From DATHBD01 sp035296325 (GTDB lineage Bacteria > Actinomycetota > Actinomycetes > Mycobacteriales > Micromonosporaceae): DNA of 60,308 nucleotides. This document shows positions 7,701 through 15,956 of the stretch, in pieces; the first letter of the stretch is position 1; the number at the start of each line of letters is the position of its first letter. Location of the stretch: the NCBI GenBank assembly GCA_035296325.1, contig DATHBD010000072.1, positions 1 through 60,308 on the forward strand, read 5' to 3'. A program made the translations under genes and the position numbers. The notes under the pieces are model-generated. The model ran no database searches and had not been told where the DNA came from. It saw only the letters and a list, made by a program, of their open reading frames with translations.

Positions 7701-9815
7701 GTGCCACGGATGGGTCTCCTTGGCGCCCGGGTGGACCACGTGGAACTGCACCGGGTCACCGACGTACGCCTTCGGGATCACGTTGTCCGAGTCGGTGACG
7801 ATGGTGCCGTCGGCCAGCGCGCGGGTCAGCTTGCCCTCGTCGCCGAAGATCCACGACTGCAGGTGCGACTCCTCGCCCATGCACTTCGCGCCCGGGTCGG
7901 TGACCACCGTGCCCATCTCCGGGACGTACCCGTCGCAGAAGTGGTCGGCCGGCGTGAACACCTTGCCGTTGGGCAGTTTGATGGTCTTCGCGACGCCGCC
8001 GGGATTCTCCGGGGTCTTCGTGCCGCGGTGCTCCAGGATGGCCCGCAGGCGGTTCCGCAGCGGCTCGGCCCGGTAGTTGATGCCGAACGTCGAGTCCGCC
8101 AGCCCGGTCGTCGGGAAGGTGGGCTGACGGCCGTCGCGGTCCTTAACGTCCTCGTTCTCGTCCATCAGCACCATCGCGTAGGAGCGCAGCGCGCCCGTCG
8201 GAGTGGCGACGTCGGCGAAGGCGCGCGACTCGACCGCGCGTCCGGTGGCCGGGTCGAGCAGGTTCGCGCCGGTCACCGGGTTGGTCCAGACCGAACCCGT
8301 CGGGTGTACCACCACCGCTCCGTAGAGCCCGTCCTGCACCGTGGTGTGGCCCGGGTCGGCGCTGTCGATGTTGGCGATGTCGGTGATCGGCGCCTCGCCC
8401 TGCTTGTCGGCGTACCACGTGTAGGTGGTTGACCCGCCGACCGGCACGGTGGTGTCCGGGTTGTGGCCGACCCGCGCGCCGTCGGAGGTCTCCGGGTCGA
8501 ACTGCACCAGGCCCTCCGGGTGCAGGCCGACCCGCCGGTCCAGGTCGTTGCGGAGGACGACCTTGACGCAGTCCCCGACGTTCGCGCGGATGACCAGCGG
8601 CTCGCTCAGTGCCGGGTTCGCGGTGATCTGGGACTTGCCGATGCGGGCGTCAGCGCCCTTGAGCGCGTACACGGCACCGTCGGGCAGTGTGTCGCCCCAC
8701 CCGTTGAGCGGGATGACCAGGGAGAACGCGGCCACGTCGTAGGTGACGCTCCGGGCGCCGGCGGGGCACACGCCGAGGCTCGACCCGGCGTGTGCCGGTT
8801 GGGTCGTCAGCAGCGCCGGTAGCGGCACCACCAACAGCGCGAGCACGCCGGCGAATGCGGCCCGGACCGGCCGGACCGTCGGGTATCCGGCCCGCCACTC
8901 CGCACGCACGGCGGCAGCGACCCGAGCCAGGCCGGTCGCCACCAGCGACATCGCCACGGTCGCGGGCAGGCAGAGGAGCAGGACCTCCAGCGCGTACGCC
9001 TCGATGCCGGACGCCGGCCGCTCGAACAGCACGCCGTGGCCGGGCGCCGCGACGGCGAGGGCGGCCGCGGCGGCGAAACCGCGCCCGAGGGCCGCGGTCA
9101 ACGCGGAGGTCAGGGCGGTGGTCCTCGTCCGCGGCGCGGCGCCGGTACGGCGTCGTACGGCAACGGGCGGTCGTACCCCGACGGGCGGTCGTACCCCAAC
9201 GGGCTCCGCATCCTCCACGAGCCGCCAGCGGTACCGACGACGGGTGGCGTTCGCGGCGACAAGCGCCGCCCCGAGCAGCAGCCCGAGCAGGACGACCGGG
9301 ATCGCCAGCGTCGCGTTGCGCAGCCAGTGCGTGGTGGCCGACATCCCGGCCGGGTGGTGGTGGGCCGCTGCCGCACCGCCCTCGCCCTGCGGCACCGTGC
9401 GGTTCGTCGGCACCGACGGGCCGTCCATCTGTCCGGAGACGATCGCCATCGCCGTGTGGTCCACATGGCCGGCGCTGTCCACCGGCGCCGCGGCGCCGTG
9501 ACCGCTGACCGCTGCGCCGTGCCCAGCCGTACCGTGGCCGGCGGCAGCGTTACCGACGGCAGCGTTACCGACGGCAGCGTTACCGACGGCACCGTTACCG
9601 GCGGCGCCGTTGCCGGCCGCGCCATTGCCGGCCGCGCCATTGCCGGCCGCGCCATGGTCGGCGGCGCCATGGTCGGCGGCGGCCGCGTCGGTCGACGCTG
9701 CGCGATGGTGCAGCGTTTGCAGCAGACCGACGGCGGGGTAGGACATCAGGGTGGCGAGGACCAGCGTGGCGAGCGCGGCCCGGAGCGGGCGGACAGCGAA
9801 ACGGCCAGCAGACAC
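4725..9815 (-). CDS. Giant membrane-linked multicopper oxidase, MnxG/MofA-like (1,696 aa)
   Basis: After a first hydrophobic segment (about 9-32) comes a low-complexity GNGA/GNAAV and His-containing region (about 45-120), further membrane segments (about 165-190, 270-300 and 320-345), then three related cupredoxin-pair units starting near residues 350, 870 and 1270. Copper motifs are HPWHQH (about 703) and HCHLYPHFAQGM (about 755) in unit 1, HVHLVKFD and FFHDHQYANLH (about 1020) and HTFNIHGHRW (about 1175) in unit 2, and weaker HRHHGLF and HSFLLSGHGW in unit 3. The family oxidises metals (Mn2+, Cu+, Fe2+) or phenols with O2. The HCH-type motif precedes the HxH pairs, so the trinuclear centre would have to form between units, as in ceruloplasmin and MnxG. 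The start is a GTG with GGAGA upstream. The exact substrate is unknown. Confidence 0.8.
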   Translation of the reverse strand: MSAGRFAVRPLRAALATLVLATLMSYPAVGLLQTLHHRAASTDAAAADHGAADHGAAGNGAAGNGAAGNGAAGNGAVGNAAVGNAAVGNAAAGHGTAGHGAAVSGHGAAAPVDSAGHVDHTAMAIVSGQMDGPSVPTNRTVPQGEGGAAAAHHHPAGMSATTHWLRNATLAIPVVLLGLLLGAALVAANATRRRYRWRLVEDAEPVGVRPPVGVRPPVAVRRRTGAAPRTRTTALTSALTAALGRGFAAAAALAVAAPGHGVLFERPASGIEAYALEVLLLCLPATVAMSLVATGLARVAAAVRAEWRAGYPTVRPVRAAFAGVLALLVVPLPALLTTQPAHAGSSLGVCPAGARSVTYDVAAFSLVIPLNGWGDTLPDGAVYALKGADARIGKSQITANPALSEPLVIRANVGDCVKVVLRNDLDRRVGLHPEGLVQFDPETSDGARVGHNPDTTVPVGGSTTYTWYADKQGEAPITDIANIDSADPGHTTVQDGLYGAVVVHPTGSVWTNPVTGANLLDPATGRAVESRAFADVATPTGALRSYAMVLMDENEDVKDRDGRQPTFPTTGLADSTFGINYRAEPLRNRLRAILEHRGTKTPENPGGVAKTIKLPNGKVFTPADHFCDGYVPEMGTVVTDPGAKCMGEESHLQSWIFGDEGKLTRALADGTIVTDSDNVIPKAYVGDPVQFHVVHPGAKETHPWHQHTQRWFKDANNPDSPRNDVQSIGPGEGYRMELEGGAGGIQRTAGDSIFHCHLYPHFAQGMWGHLRIFDRLRNGTQRYADGTPIQALRELPSRIGQTPAPTAAQPGYPLFVKGDLGQRAYRAPYGVVKDDFAAIRRPGDAPRGPTALEAAGMPALNAAKPGNGYIDPCPTAAPTRTYRPHVIDVPITYNSAGWKDRQGRVYVEESQAAAVRSGARQPEPFTIRARLGECVQVFTTNDLHLDENPAVPLDHVNRMDGDFMSGEETSEVSTHVHLVKFDELASDGTSVGWNYTSSAMPGQTYGYRWFVDQPLRTVFFHDHQYANLHQQKGLFAAMHVEPSDATWHDPSTGAATDGTGTVADIRSASGPDFREISVFHQDRIPMWKNHGAGSPVHPPGEVDDYGADQGGYAINYRNEPFQIRTAPGMAGPKGDPAYIYSSAVHGDPSTPVFRAYNKDPVIIRNVDGAHEEVHTFNIHGHRWLNEPDNPASTVVDTQSLALAEYYNYEVSGSSVKRKPRNSPSTMKHAKNDAANGAPSILAGGAGVPGDYLYGSTPLDDQWLGMWGIFRVPNGKVADLQQLPDQKNPGGAGNTWPALKPGEALNTAPPKLVKTCPAQSAERSYDIAAIQKDIVYNAETGDHDPAGALYVLAEHEAAVRAGTRPTEPLYLRANAGDCLKVTLTNKFPATGLPAHTGDVPLPADAPFPKSNRVSLHPALVEYGVTTADGATVGYNYDQTVGPGQSITAYWYVPEHLAGNTATLVDFGDRRGHRHHGLFAGLLIEPKGSTWHDPATGAPIITGASAVIRWTDAAGKAQAFREHALQWQDGLNLRSPNGAAIAPAGDVEDPYELGNRGVNYRTERFAPRLAHDPAQANVLSSTVHGDPATPVLRAYVGDPVKIRLLISSDRGRAHSFLLSGHGWNYQAADPASTVVSARGVLLTSQASSLDLVGGAGGPRGVSGDFLYRDGNQINQTNAGLWGLLRVHSTPQPDLPALR
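9543..9677. repeat. Nine 15-bp in-frame tandem units in the giant oxidase
   Basis: Units of the form GGCAGCGTTACCGAC (three perfect copies from 9543) grade into GGCGCCGTTGCCGGC and CGCGCCATTGCCGGC and end near 9677. They encode the GNAAV/GNGAA pentapeptide array of the N-terminal outer or linker region. The unit length of five codons keeps the frame, so copy number can vary without breaking the protein. Confidence 0.85.
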
Positions 9816-9848
9816 AGGGGATCTCCAGGACTGACAACTACCGGGGGT

Positions 9849-9908
9849 GGCGTAATCACGCCGACAAATGCATCAGCGTGCGTTTGCAAAATAGAGCATC
9901 GATATGCT
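9849..9908. promoter_or_regulatory. Two palindromes in the divergent promoter region
   Basis: The 328-bp gap between the giant oxidase (minus) and the HEAT gene (plus) holds GGCGTAATCACGCC (9849-9862, 5-bp arms) and the perfect 14-bp palindrome AGCATCGATATGCT (9895-9908). The second lies in an AT-richer block (CAAAATAGAGCATCGATATG), the natural place for an operator. The protein that would bind is not known; a metal-responsive regulator is only a guess. Confidence 0.35.
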
Positions 9909-10143
9909 TTCCGAACCTTCCACTCACGACATCACAGGAACCTGGCAGAGCTGTGACAGCTTGAAGCTGTCCAGTTGCCCGGACCGAACGTCCGTGATAT
10001 CGATGATCGTCGTGATAGTCAACCTCGGACGATCAGCGCACCGGTGGACGCGGGTCGGCTGAAGCCGTCATCACGTTCGGTCCGCCGGGTCCGCCAACGG
10101 GTGGGGCTCAGTTGGGCCGGACGGCCAGCGATACCGTTGCCCC

Positions 10144-10986
10144 GTGACCCCCACTGAGCTGCGCGCTCTCCAGGACGGTGACCTCGCCACCCGGGAGGCG
10201 CACCTCTACCGCCTGCTCGACCGGTGCCGGGAGGACGAGCGCGACAGGGCGGCGGCCGAGGCACTGTGCACACTGGTCCGGGAGTACCGCGACTACCACC
10301 GGTCCCTGTACACCCGTGCGATGAACCAGGCGGCCGTCTTCGGCGACGCCACGCTCGAGGCGCCGCTGCTCGCCGCGCTGGCCGACACCCGGTACAACTG
10401 CCAGGCCTGGGCGGCGATGGGTTGCACCGCCCTCGGCATCCGCGCCGCGGTCCCGCTGCTGCTCACCATGCTGGATCATCCGCAGTGGATCGCCCGGGAG
10501 CAGGCGGTGATCGGGCTCGGCCAGTTGGGCGACGACTCGGTCGTGCCGGCACTCGCCCCGCTGCTGCGTGACCCGGCCGAGTGGATGCGCCAGCGCACCG
10601 CCGAGGCACTCTCGGAGATCGACACCGACGCGGCGCTGGACGCCCTGTGGGACGAGTTTCAGCACCGCCGGTTCCAGCGCATCGGCTACCTCGCCAGCGC
10701 GCTGGCGCTGTTCACTCCCGAGGTACTGCCGCGGCTGCACGAAGCGGCCGCCAGCGAGGACCCGAACCAGCGGTACTGGGCAGCCGTCGCGCTCGGCTCA
10801 ACCGGCGAGGACAGTGCTGTTCCCACGCTCGAGCGGCTGCTGGCCGACGACGGTGCGACGGTGTTCGACGGGCGGGTCGCCGTCGCTGCGCGGAAGGGCC
10901 TTCGCACGCTGGGGCGGATCCAGGCCGCCATCGCGGCACGCTCCGCCACTCCCCCGATCAGCCCGCCGGAAGATCAGCCGGCATGA
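10144..10986 (+). CDS. HEAT-repeat protein (280 aa)
   Basis: The sequence is an array of helical pairs with the HEAT/PBS-lyase signature: PLLAALADTRYNCQAWAAMG, then PLLLTMLDHPQWIAREQAV with GLGQLGDDSVVPALAPLL, then MRQRTAEALSEIDTDAALDA, and near the end RYWAAVALGSTGEDSAVPTL. Such proteins act as scaffolds or phycobilin-lyase relatives; no catalytic residues are visible and no membrane segment is present, so it is probably a cytoplasmic protein-binding scaffold. It is transcribed away from the giant oxidase from a shared intergenic region. The stop region (CAGCCGGCATGACCAG) is echoed twice, imperfectly, within the next 65 bases. Confidence 0.75.
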   Translation: MTPTELRALQDGDLATREAHLYRLLDRCREDERDRAAAEALCTLVREYRDYHRSLYTRAMNQAAVFGDATLEAPLLAALADTRYNCQAWAAMGCTALGIRAAVPLLLTMLDHPQWIAREQAVIGLGQLGDDSVVPALAPLLRDPAEWMRQRTAEALSEIDTDAALDALWDEFQHRRFQRIGYLASALALFTPEVLPRLHEAAASEDPNQRYWAAVALGSTGEDSAVPTLERLLADDGATVFDGRVAVAARKGLRTLGRIQAAIAARSATPPISPPEDQPA

Positions 10987-11054
10987 CCAGCCCCGCGGCG
11001 CGCCCGTGGTGCGGGCCACCAGCCGGCCACCAGGGGGCGACCAGCCGGCGACCA

Positions 11055-11690
11055 CTAACGGGCGACGCGGTATCTGATGTGTGTCACGGCAGGTGAGGCG
11101 ACGACTTCAACCGGTTCCAGGTTGACATCACCGACGCCGTCCAGCAGCCGCTCGCCGGCTCCGAGGATGACCGGCACGATGTGCAGGTACAGCTCGTCCA
11201 TGTGTCCGGCGCGCAGGTACTGCTGTACCGTACTGGCGCCACCGGCGATCGCGACGTCCATGCCGCCCGCCGCTTCGCGGGCCCGTTCCAGGGCCGCCTC
11301 GATGCCGTCGGTCACGAAGTGGAACGTGGTACCGCCCTTCATCGTCAACGGCTCCCGCGTGTGATGGGTCAGGACGAACACCGGGGCGTGGTAGGGCGGG
11401 TCCTCGCCCCACCAGCCGGTCCAGCTCTCGTCCCACGGGCCGGCGCCGCCACCGAACATCTTGCGACCCATGATGTACGCCCCGTTGCCCCGCATCAGGC
11501 CCTCGACCACCACGGAATCCGCGTTGCGTTCCCCGCCGGCCAAGCCGTGCGTCTCGCGCCAGGCCGCGCTGGTGAAGGCCCATTCGTGCAGGCGCATCCC
11601 GCCCTCGCCGATGGGATTGTCGACGCTCTGGTTGGGCCCGGCGGCGAAGCCGTCCAACGACACTGAAATCTGACCGGTGACTCGACTCAT
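11055..11690 (-). CDS. Dihydrofolate-reductase-family (RibD C-terminal-like) protein (211 aa)
   Basis: The start MSRVTGQISVSLDGFAAGP is the standard opening of this family; NGAYIMGRKMF, PVFVLTHHTREPL, DVAIAGGASTVQQYL and LYLHIVPVILGAGERL supply the NADPH-binding fold of RibD-type reductases. Members reduce unknown small molecules and are not the essential folate enzyme. I use the ATG at 11688-11690; an ATG 11 codons upstream (11723) is possible. It is convergent with the HEAT gene and divergent from the beta-lactamase-family gene, about 120 bp apart. A decayed relative of the same superfamily lies at 47.7-48.0 kb. Confidence 0.88.
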   Translation of the reverse strand: MSRVTGQISVSLDGFAAGPNQSVDNPIGEGGMRLHEWAFTSAAWRETHGLAGGERNADSVVVEGLMRGNGAYIMGRKMFGGGAGPWDESWTGWWGEDPPYHAPVFVLTHHTREPLTMKGGTTFHFVTDGIEAALERAREAAGGMDVAIAGGASTVQQYLRAGHMDELYLHIVPVILGAGERLLDGVGDVNLEPVEVVASPAVTHIRYRVAR

Positions 11691-11812
11691 GATGTGCTGA
11701 CCGCCCTTCGCGGTGAAACTCATCGCTCAACACGCTGAGCGCTCCCCGATGAGTTTCCTCCGGCGACGGGGTCTACCTGGGCGACAACACCGGGAGATGA
11801 GGGGAAACGCTG

Positions 11813-12925
11813 ATGACCGACCTGGAGAAGCAGGTTCAGGTGGCGATTGACGAGTTGGTCGAGTCGGGGGCCGAGCGGGGTGTCCAGGTCGCGGTGTACC
11901 GCCACGGCGACCTGGTGGTGGACGCTGTCGCCGGCGTCGCCGACCCGGCGACGGGCCGTCCGGTCACGTCCGGGACACCGTTCTACAACTTCTCGATCCT
12001 GAAGGGCGCGGCGGCGACCGTTGCGCACGTCCTCGCCGAGCGGGGCCTGTTCGGGTACGACACGCCGGTGGCGGAACTCTGGCCGGAGTTCGGCGCGCAC
12101 GGCAAGCACACCGTGACGGTGCGGCATGTGCTGACCCACACCGCCGGCGTGCCGGGCATCCCGCTGGAGACCACGGCTGAGGATCTGTGCGACTGGGACC
12201 GGATGTGCGCGACGATCGCCGACGCCGAGTTGTGGTGGGAGCCGGGCACCAGGATCGGCTATCACGCGTACACCTTCGGGTATCTCGTCGGCGAGATCGC
12301 CCGCCGGGCCACCGGCAAGCCGATCTCCGACATTCTCCGGGAGGAGGTGGCCGCGCCGCTCGGCGTCGCCGACGAGATGTACTTCGGCATGCCGGAATCG
12401 GAGCATGGCCGGCTGGCCCGCCTGGAGGACGCGGACGCCGGCTCCTTCGACCTGAGCATGATGCCGCCGGATCACCCGATGCTCAAGGCCGGACCGCTGG
12501 CGCTGTTCCCCACGGCGGCGCTCGGCAGCCGCACCGACATCCTCGCCGCCGACATCCCGGCCGGCGGCAAGACCTCGGCCCGTGCCGTCGCCCGTATGTA
12601 CGCCGCATTGCTGGATGAGGTGGACGGCGTCCGGCTGATCCCGGGGCAACGGCTGCGGGAAGTAACGGCCGTAGCGGCGGCCGGCACCGACGAGGTCTTC
12701 GGGATGCCGTCGACCTGGGGCCTGGGGTACGCGCTCGGGCTGCCCGGGATGACCGGCGACGTGCCCCACACCGCGTTCGGCATGGGCGGGGCGGGCGGCA
12801 GCTTCGCCTACGGCGACACCGCGACCGGCATCGCCTTCGGCCTGACGAAGAACCGCATCAGCAACGACTTCAGCACCGCCAGCCGACTCATCGAGATCGT
12901 GCACCGGGCCGGCACGAAGCGTTAG
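11813..12925 (+). CDS. Serine hydrolase of the beta-lactamase/class C (EstB-like) family (370 aa)
   Basis: The catalytic SxxK is S61-ILK64 in NFSILKGAA, and the second motif, Tyr-x-Asn in true class C enzymes, is Y150-H-A here, as in many carboxylesterase members. HVLTHTAGVPG (about 106-116) is a further family mark, and GMGGAGGSFAYGD near the C-terminus matches the HxG/GGxGG region. There is no signal peptide, so the protein is probably cytoplasmic and acts as an esterase or peptidase rather than for drug resistance. An RBS-like GAGGGGAAACG lies ahead of the ATG. Its stop overlaps the stop of the convergent oxidase gene. Confidence 0.88.
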   Translation: MTDLEKQVQVAIDELVESGAERGVQVAVYRHGDLVVDAVAGVADPATGRPVTSGTPFYNFSILKGAAATVAHVLAERGLFGYDTPVAELWPEFGAHGKHTVTVRHVLTHTAGVPGIPLETTAEDLCDWDRMCATIADAELWWEPGTRIGYHAYTFGYLVGEIARRATGKPISDILREEVAAPLGVADEMYFGMPESEHGRLARLEDADAGSFDLSMMPPDHPMLKAGPLALFPTAALGSRTDILAADIPAGGKTSARAVARMYAALLDEVDGVRLIPGQRLREVTAVAAAGTDEVFGMPSTWGLGYALGLPGMTGDVPHTAFGMGGAGGSFAYGDTATGIAFGLTKNRISNDFSTASRLIEIVHRAGTKR

Positions 12926-14511
12926 CCGCCCTGCCGCTGGCCGTGCCCGCCGTGCCCGTCGTGGCCGCCGTGCCCGTCGTGGCCGCCGTGGCCGTCGTGG
13001 CCGTGCGGGACGGCCTGGACGGCGGGGCGCTGACCTGGCTCGACCACCACGAACTGCCCCATCATCCCGTCGTCCTCGTGTGCGAGGACGTGACAGTGGA
13101 ACATGTACGGTGCCGTCGGATCGGCGAAATCGGCGAACCGGGCAATGATCTTCACTGGTCGGTTGGGCAGCAGGTGCACGGTGTCCTTCCAGCCCCGCAG
13201 GTGGGCCGGCGGCGGTTCCCCGTTCACGGTGAGCACCTGGAACTGCACATCGTGGACATGGAAGCTGTGCGGCGTGGCGTGGTTGTTGGCGACCGTCCAC
13301 ACCTCGACGCTGTCCTTGACCACGGTGGCGTCGACCCGGCCCGGGGCCATCTTCCGACCGTCGATCGAGGTTCCGGCCAACGTGAACTGGCGATGCTGCA
13401 CCGCCTGCGCCGGGTCCAGGCGGGGCACGTCGACGAGCTTGGCGGGCACGGCCGAGGTCGCGTCGAGCCGTGGCGCCGCCCGCAGTTGCAGGATCTCCAA
13501 GGTGTCGGCGCTGCCGGAGAACCGGCGACTGGTCGGGTCGAGGCCCAGCGGCGGGGGCGTGCTGCGCAGCACCGCGCGCTCCCCCGGCCGTATCGCCACG
13601 ATGATCTCGGCCCGCTCGCCAGCGGCCAGAGTGACCCCGCCGGTGCGTACCGGCGACGGCAGCAGGCCGCCGTCGGTGCCGACCAGGTCGAAGGCGCGGC
13701 CGTCGGCGAGCCCGAAGTGGTAGGCGCGGGCGTTGGAGGCGTTGAGCAGGCGGAGCCTGACCCGGTCGGTGGTCACCTCCAGGTACGGGCGGAGCGTGCC
13801 GTTGACCGCGACACTGCGGCCGAGGATGCCCACGTTGCTGAAGAGCGGCGCGCCCTCGTCGAGTTCGTCCCCCTGGAACCGCTTGTCCTGCACGATGACC
13901 GGGAAGTCGTCGACGCCGTAGCGGCGGGGCAGCGCCGGCACGTCGGTGGCACCGGCACCGGTCGCCGGGTCGTCGATGAGGAACATGCCGGCCAGGCCCC
14001 GGTACACGTGCCGAGCGGTCTCGCCGTGCGGATGCGGGTGGTACCAGAGGGTTGCCGCCGGCTGGTCGATCGTCCAGGTCGGCGACCAGGTCGCACCGGG
14101 CCGTACCGGCTGCTGCGGCCCGCCGTCCATCCGGGCCGGCAGGTGCATGCCGTGCCAGTGCACGCTTGTCGTTTCGGACAGCCCGTTGTGCACGTTCACC
14201 ACGACCTGCTCGCCGCGGCTGGCCCGCAGCGTCGGGCCGAGGTAGTCGCCGTTGAAGCCCCAGGTTGGCGCGCTCTGCCCGCCGAAGTCATGATGGCCCG
14301 CACCGGCCCGCAGCTGGAACACCCGCCGACCCGCTGCGTCCACTGTGGACGGCGCCAGGGGCGGTACCGCGAGCCGGTTGGTGAACTCCACCTCACCCGC
14401 GTCGGAAAAGGCGGTCGAGGTCCACGCCCAGGTCGCCAGCGCCGCGCCGCCCCCGCACAGCAGCACGAGGCCGACCATCGTGACGATGAGCACCCGCCGT
14501 AGTACGCGCAT
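12922..14511 (-). CDS. Three-domain multicopper oxidase (laccase/CueO-like) with His-rich tail (529 aa)
   Basis: All four copper motifs are intact: HWHG at 118-121, HPHPHG at 158-163, HSFHVHD near 418-424 and HCHVLAHEDDGMM near 470-483, giving the T1 and trinuclear sites. Residues 1-30 are an uncleaved or lipoprotein-free signal-anchor (VLIVTMVGLVLLCGGGAAL). The axial residue region ends in Met, typical of a moderate-potential laccase or cuprous oxidase. The last 35 residues are a GHDGHGG repeat that could bind several metal ions, so a role in copper handling at the cell surface is likely. SD GGAGGGACGGGG precedes the ATG. The last bases overlap the convergent hydrolase stop by four (TTAG serves both stops). 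Confidence 0.92.
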   Translation of the reverse strand: MRVLRRVLIVTMVGLVLLCGGGAALATWAWTSTAFSDAGEVEFTNRLAVPPLAPSTVDAAGRRVFQLRAGAGHHDFGGQSAPTWGFNGDYLGPTLRASRGEQVVVNVHNGLSETTSVHWHGMHLPARMDGGPQQPVRPGATWSPTWTIDQPAATLWYHPHPHGETARHVYRGLAGMFLIDDPATGAGATDVPALPRRYGVDDFPVIVQDKRFQGDELDEGAPLFSNVGILGRSVAVNGTLRPYLEVTTDRVRLRLLNASNARAYHFGLADGRAFDLVGTDGGLLPSPVRTGGVTLAAGERAEIIVAIRPGERAVLRSTPPPLGLDPTSRRFSGSADTLEILQLRAAPRLDATSAVPAKLVDVPRLDPAQAVQHRQFTLAGTSIDGRKMAPGRVDATVVKDSVEVWTVANNHATPHSFHVHDVQFQVLTVNGEPPPAHLRGWKDTVHLLPNRPVKIIARFADFADPTAPYMFHCHVLAHEDDGMMGQFVVVEPGQRPAVQAVPHGHDGHGGHDGHGGHDGHGGHGQRQGG

Positions 14512-14681
14512 GGCCCCGTCCCTCCGAGGGCGGCTCCGTCGGCCATCCCCCCGACCAGCCTGCGGCGACGCCGACCGGGTGTCGACGGTTCCCGGCCCAT
14601 GCCAGGGAGATCCCCGGGCGAACCCGGAAGGAGCCGGCGGCGGGCGTCAGGGGGAATACCTGATGCCCGGAGATCACCGCC

Positions 14682-15956
14682 CTACGAACCCCCGAACCGC
14701 GCTGCCGCCGCTGCCGCGACCGCGACCGCGACGGCGGTGACCCGTGGGTAGTCGACGTTGTCCGGCACGTCGCCGGCCAGATGGTAGTGCCGGTTCCGAA
14801 ACGACGCGGTCGTGGTCAGCATCATCGAGGGCACCCCCCGACTCCAGAACGGGGCATGGTCTGACCGGTCGAGGTGGGCCAGGAGCGGCAGGAACCAGGT
14901 GACCAACCGCCCGGGCCAGCCGTCCGGCCGCGGGTCGCGCGCCTCGAAGACCGGCAACGGCGTGCCGAGGGCGGCCGCGGCGGCGGTCACCGCCGTGGCC
15001 GCGTACGCCGACGACGACCGGCACACCGCCAGCAGGAAGTCCCCGCGGTGCTGTCGAGCCCGTACCCGGGCGGCCAGGTCACGGAAGACCAGCCCGAGGC
15101 CGCCGATCTGCTGGGTGTCCGGCGCGTCGTGGAACGTCCCGACCGACTCCAGGCAGACCACCAGGTCCAGGTTTCGGCGGAACGTCCGATCACGGGCCAG
15201 CGCTCCGGAACCCACCTTCCCCAGTTCCTCCAGATCCACGATCGCCAGCACCACCGCCGGCGGCTCGGGGAGGCCTGCCAGCAACCGCGCGGCCTCCATC
15301 AGAGCCGCGACGCCGGAGGCATTGTCGTCCGCGCCGCCGCTCCCGGCGACCGAGTCCAGGTGCGCCACGATGAGGACCCGCCGGCCCGGCGGCGCGCCGG
15401 GCAGTTCGGCCAGCAGGTTGACGCCGTCCAGCCGAGGGAAGAGACGCAGCCGTTGCACGATCGACGTCCGGCCGCCGGCGTCGGTCACCCCCGGGACCCA
15501 TCGGCGCTGGAACGGCACCGCCCTGACCCGCCATCCCGCCGCCGCGAGGCCCTCGGAGACGTACGCCTGGGCGCGCTCCAGGTGGACCGGATGGTGCCGC
15601 CCGCGTGGGGCGGCTGCGAGCGCCGTCACGTCGGCGGCCACCCGGGTCGGGTCGGCGCGGCTCTGCAGCAGCGCGGCGAAGAACGCAGGCCCGCGGTCCG
15701 GGCTCTGGTGCGGGCCCCGCTCCGGGCCCTGGCGCGAGCCCCGCTCCGGGCCCTGGCGCGAGCCCGGGTCAGACGGAGGCGGCGGCGGGGTCGGCTCGAC
15801 CGCTGGTGGCTGCTCGCCGCTGGATGGGTGCCCCAATTCCGAATCCCCCCTGGTAGACCTGCGTTTCACGGCCCACCGATCCTGGCACGGACGTCTCCGC
15901 GGGACCAGCAAGCCGCGTCGGACCAGGGACTTCAAGACACCCACAAGGGCCGCCAT
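14682..15956 (-). CDS. M28-family metallopeptidase (424 aa)
   Basis: Zinc-ligand motifs of M28 aminopeptidases are present: VAHLDSVAGSGGADDNASGV (His and bridging Asp), DLEELGKVGSGAL (catalytic Glu pair), LESVGTF, and a distal HYHLAGDVPDNVDY with the last His ligand. Residues 50-95 are a Pro-rich, GSRQGPER-repeat linker. The N-terminus is basic, with only a weak hydrophobic stretch, so the site of action is uncertain. I prefer the ATG at 15954-15956, preceded by GGGAGA, over an in-frame GTG at 15974. It lies 170 bp downstream of the oxidase start in the same direction but is a separate unit. Confidence 0.85.
   Translation of the reverse strand: MAALVGVLKSLVRRGLLVPRRRPCQDRWAVKRRSTRGDSELGHPSSGEQPPAVEPTPPPPPSDPGSRQGPERGSRQGPERGPHQSPDRGPAFFAALLQSRADPTRVAADVTALAAAPRGRHHPVHLERAQAYVSEGLAAAGWRVRAVPFQRRWVPGVTDAGGRTSIVQRLRLFPRLDGVNLLAELPGAPPGRRVLIVAHLDSVAGSGGADDNASGVAALMEAARLLAGLPEPPAVVLAIVDLEELGKVGSGALARDRTFRRNLDLVVCLESVGTFHDAPDTQQIGGLGLVFRDLAARVRARQHRGDFLLAVCRSSSAYAATAVTAAAAALGTPLPVFEARDPRPDGWPGRLVTWFLPLLAHLDRSDHAPFWSRGVPSMMLTTTASFRNRHYHLAGDVPDNVDYPRVTAVAVAVAAAAAARFGGS
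15697..15769. repeat. 24-bp tandem repeat in the M28 peptidase gene
   Basis: The unit GCCCCGCTCCGGGCCCTGGC plus GCGA is present twice in tandem, preceded by a degenerate copy. In frame it encodes the octapeptide GSRQGPER (with a third variant ending PHQSPDRG) in the linker ahead of the catalytic domain. Confidence 0.75.

Noticed and set aside
6525..8432. A 635-codon open reading frame on the plus strand
   Set aside because: Antisense shadow of the giant multicopper oxidase; no motif, no ribosome binding site.
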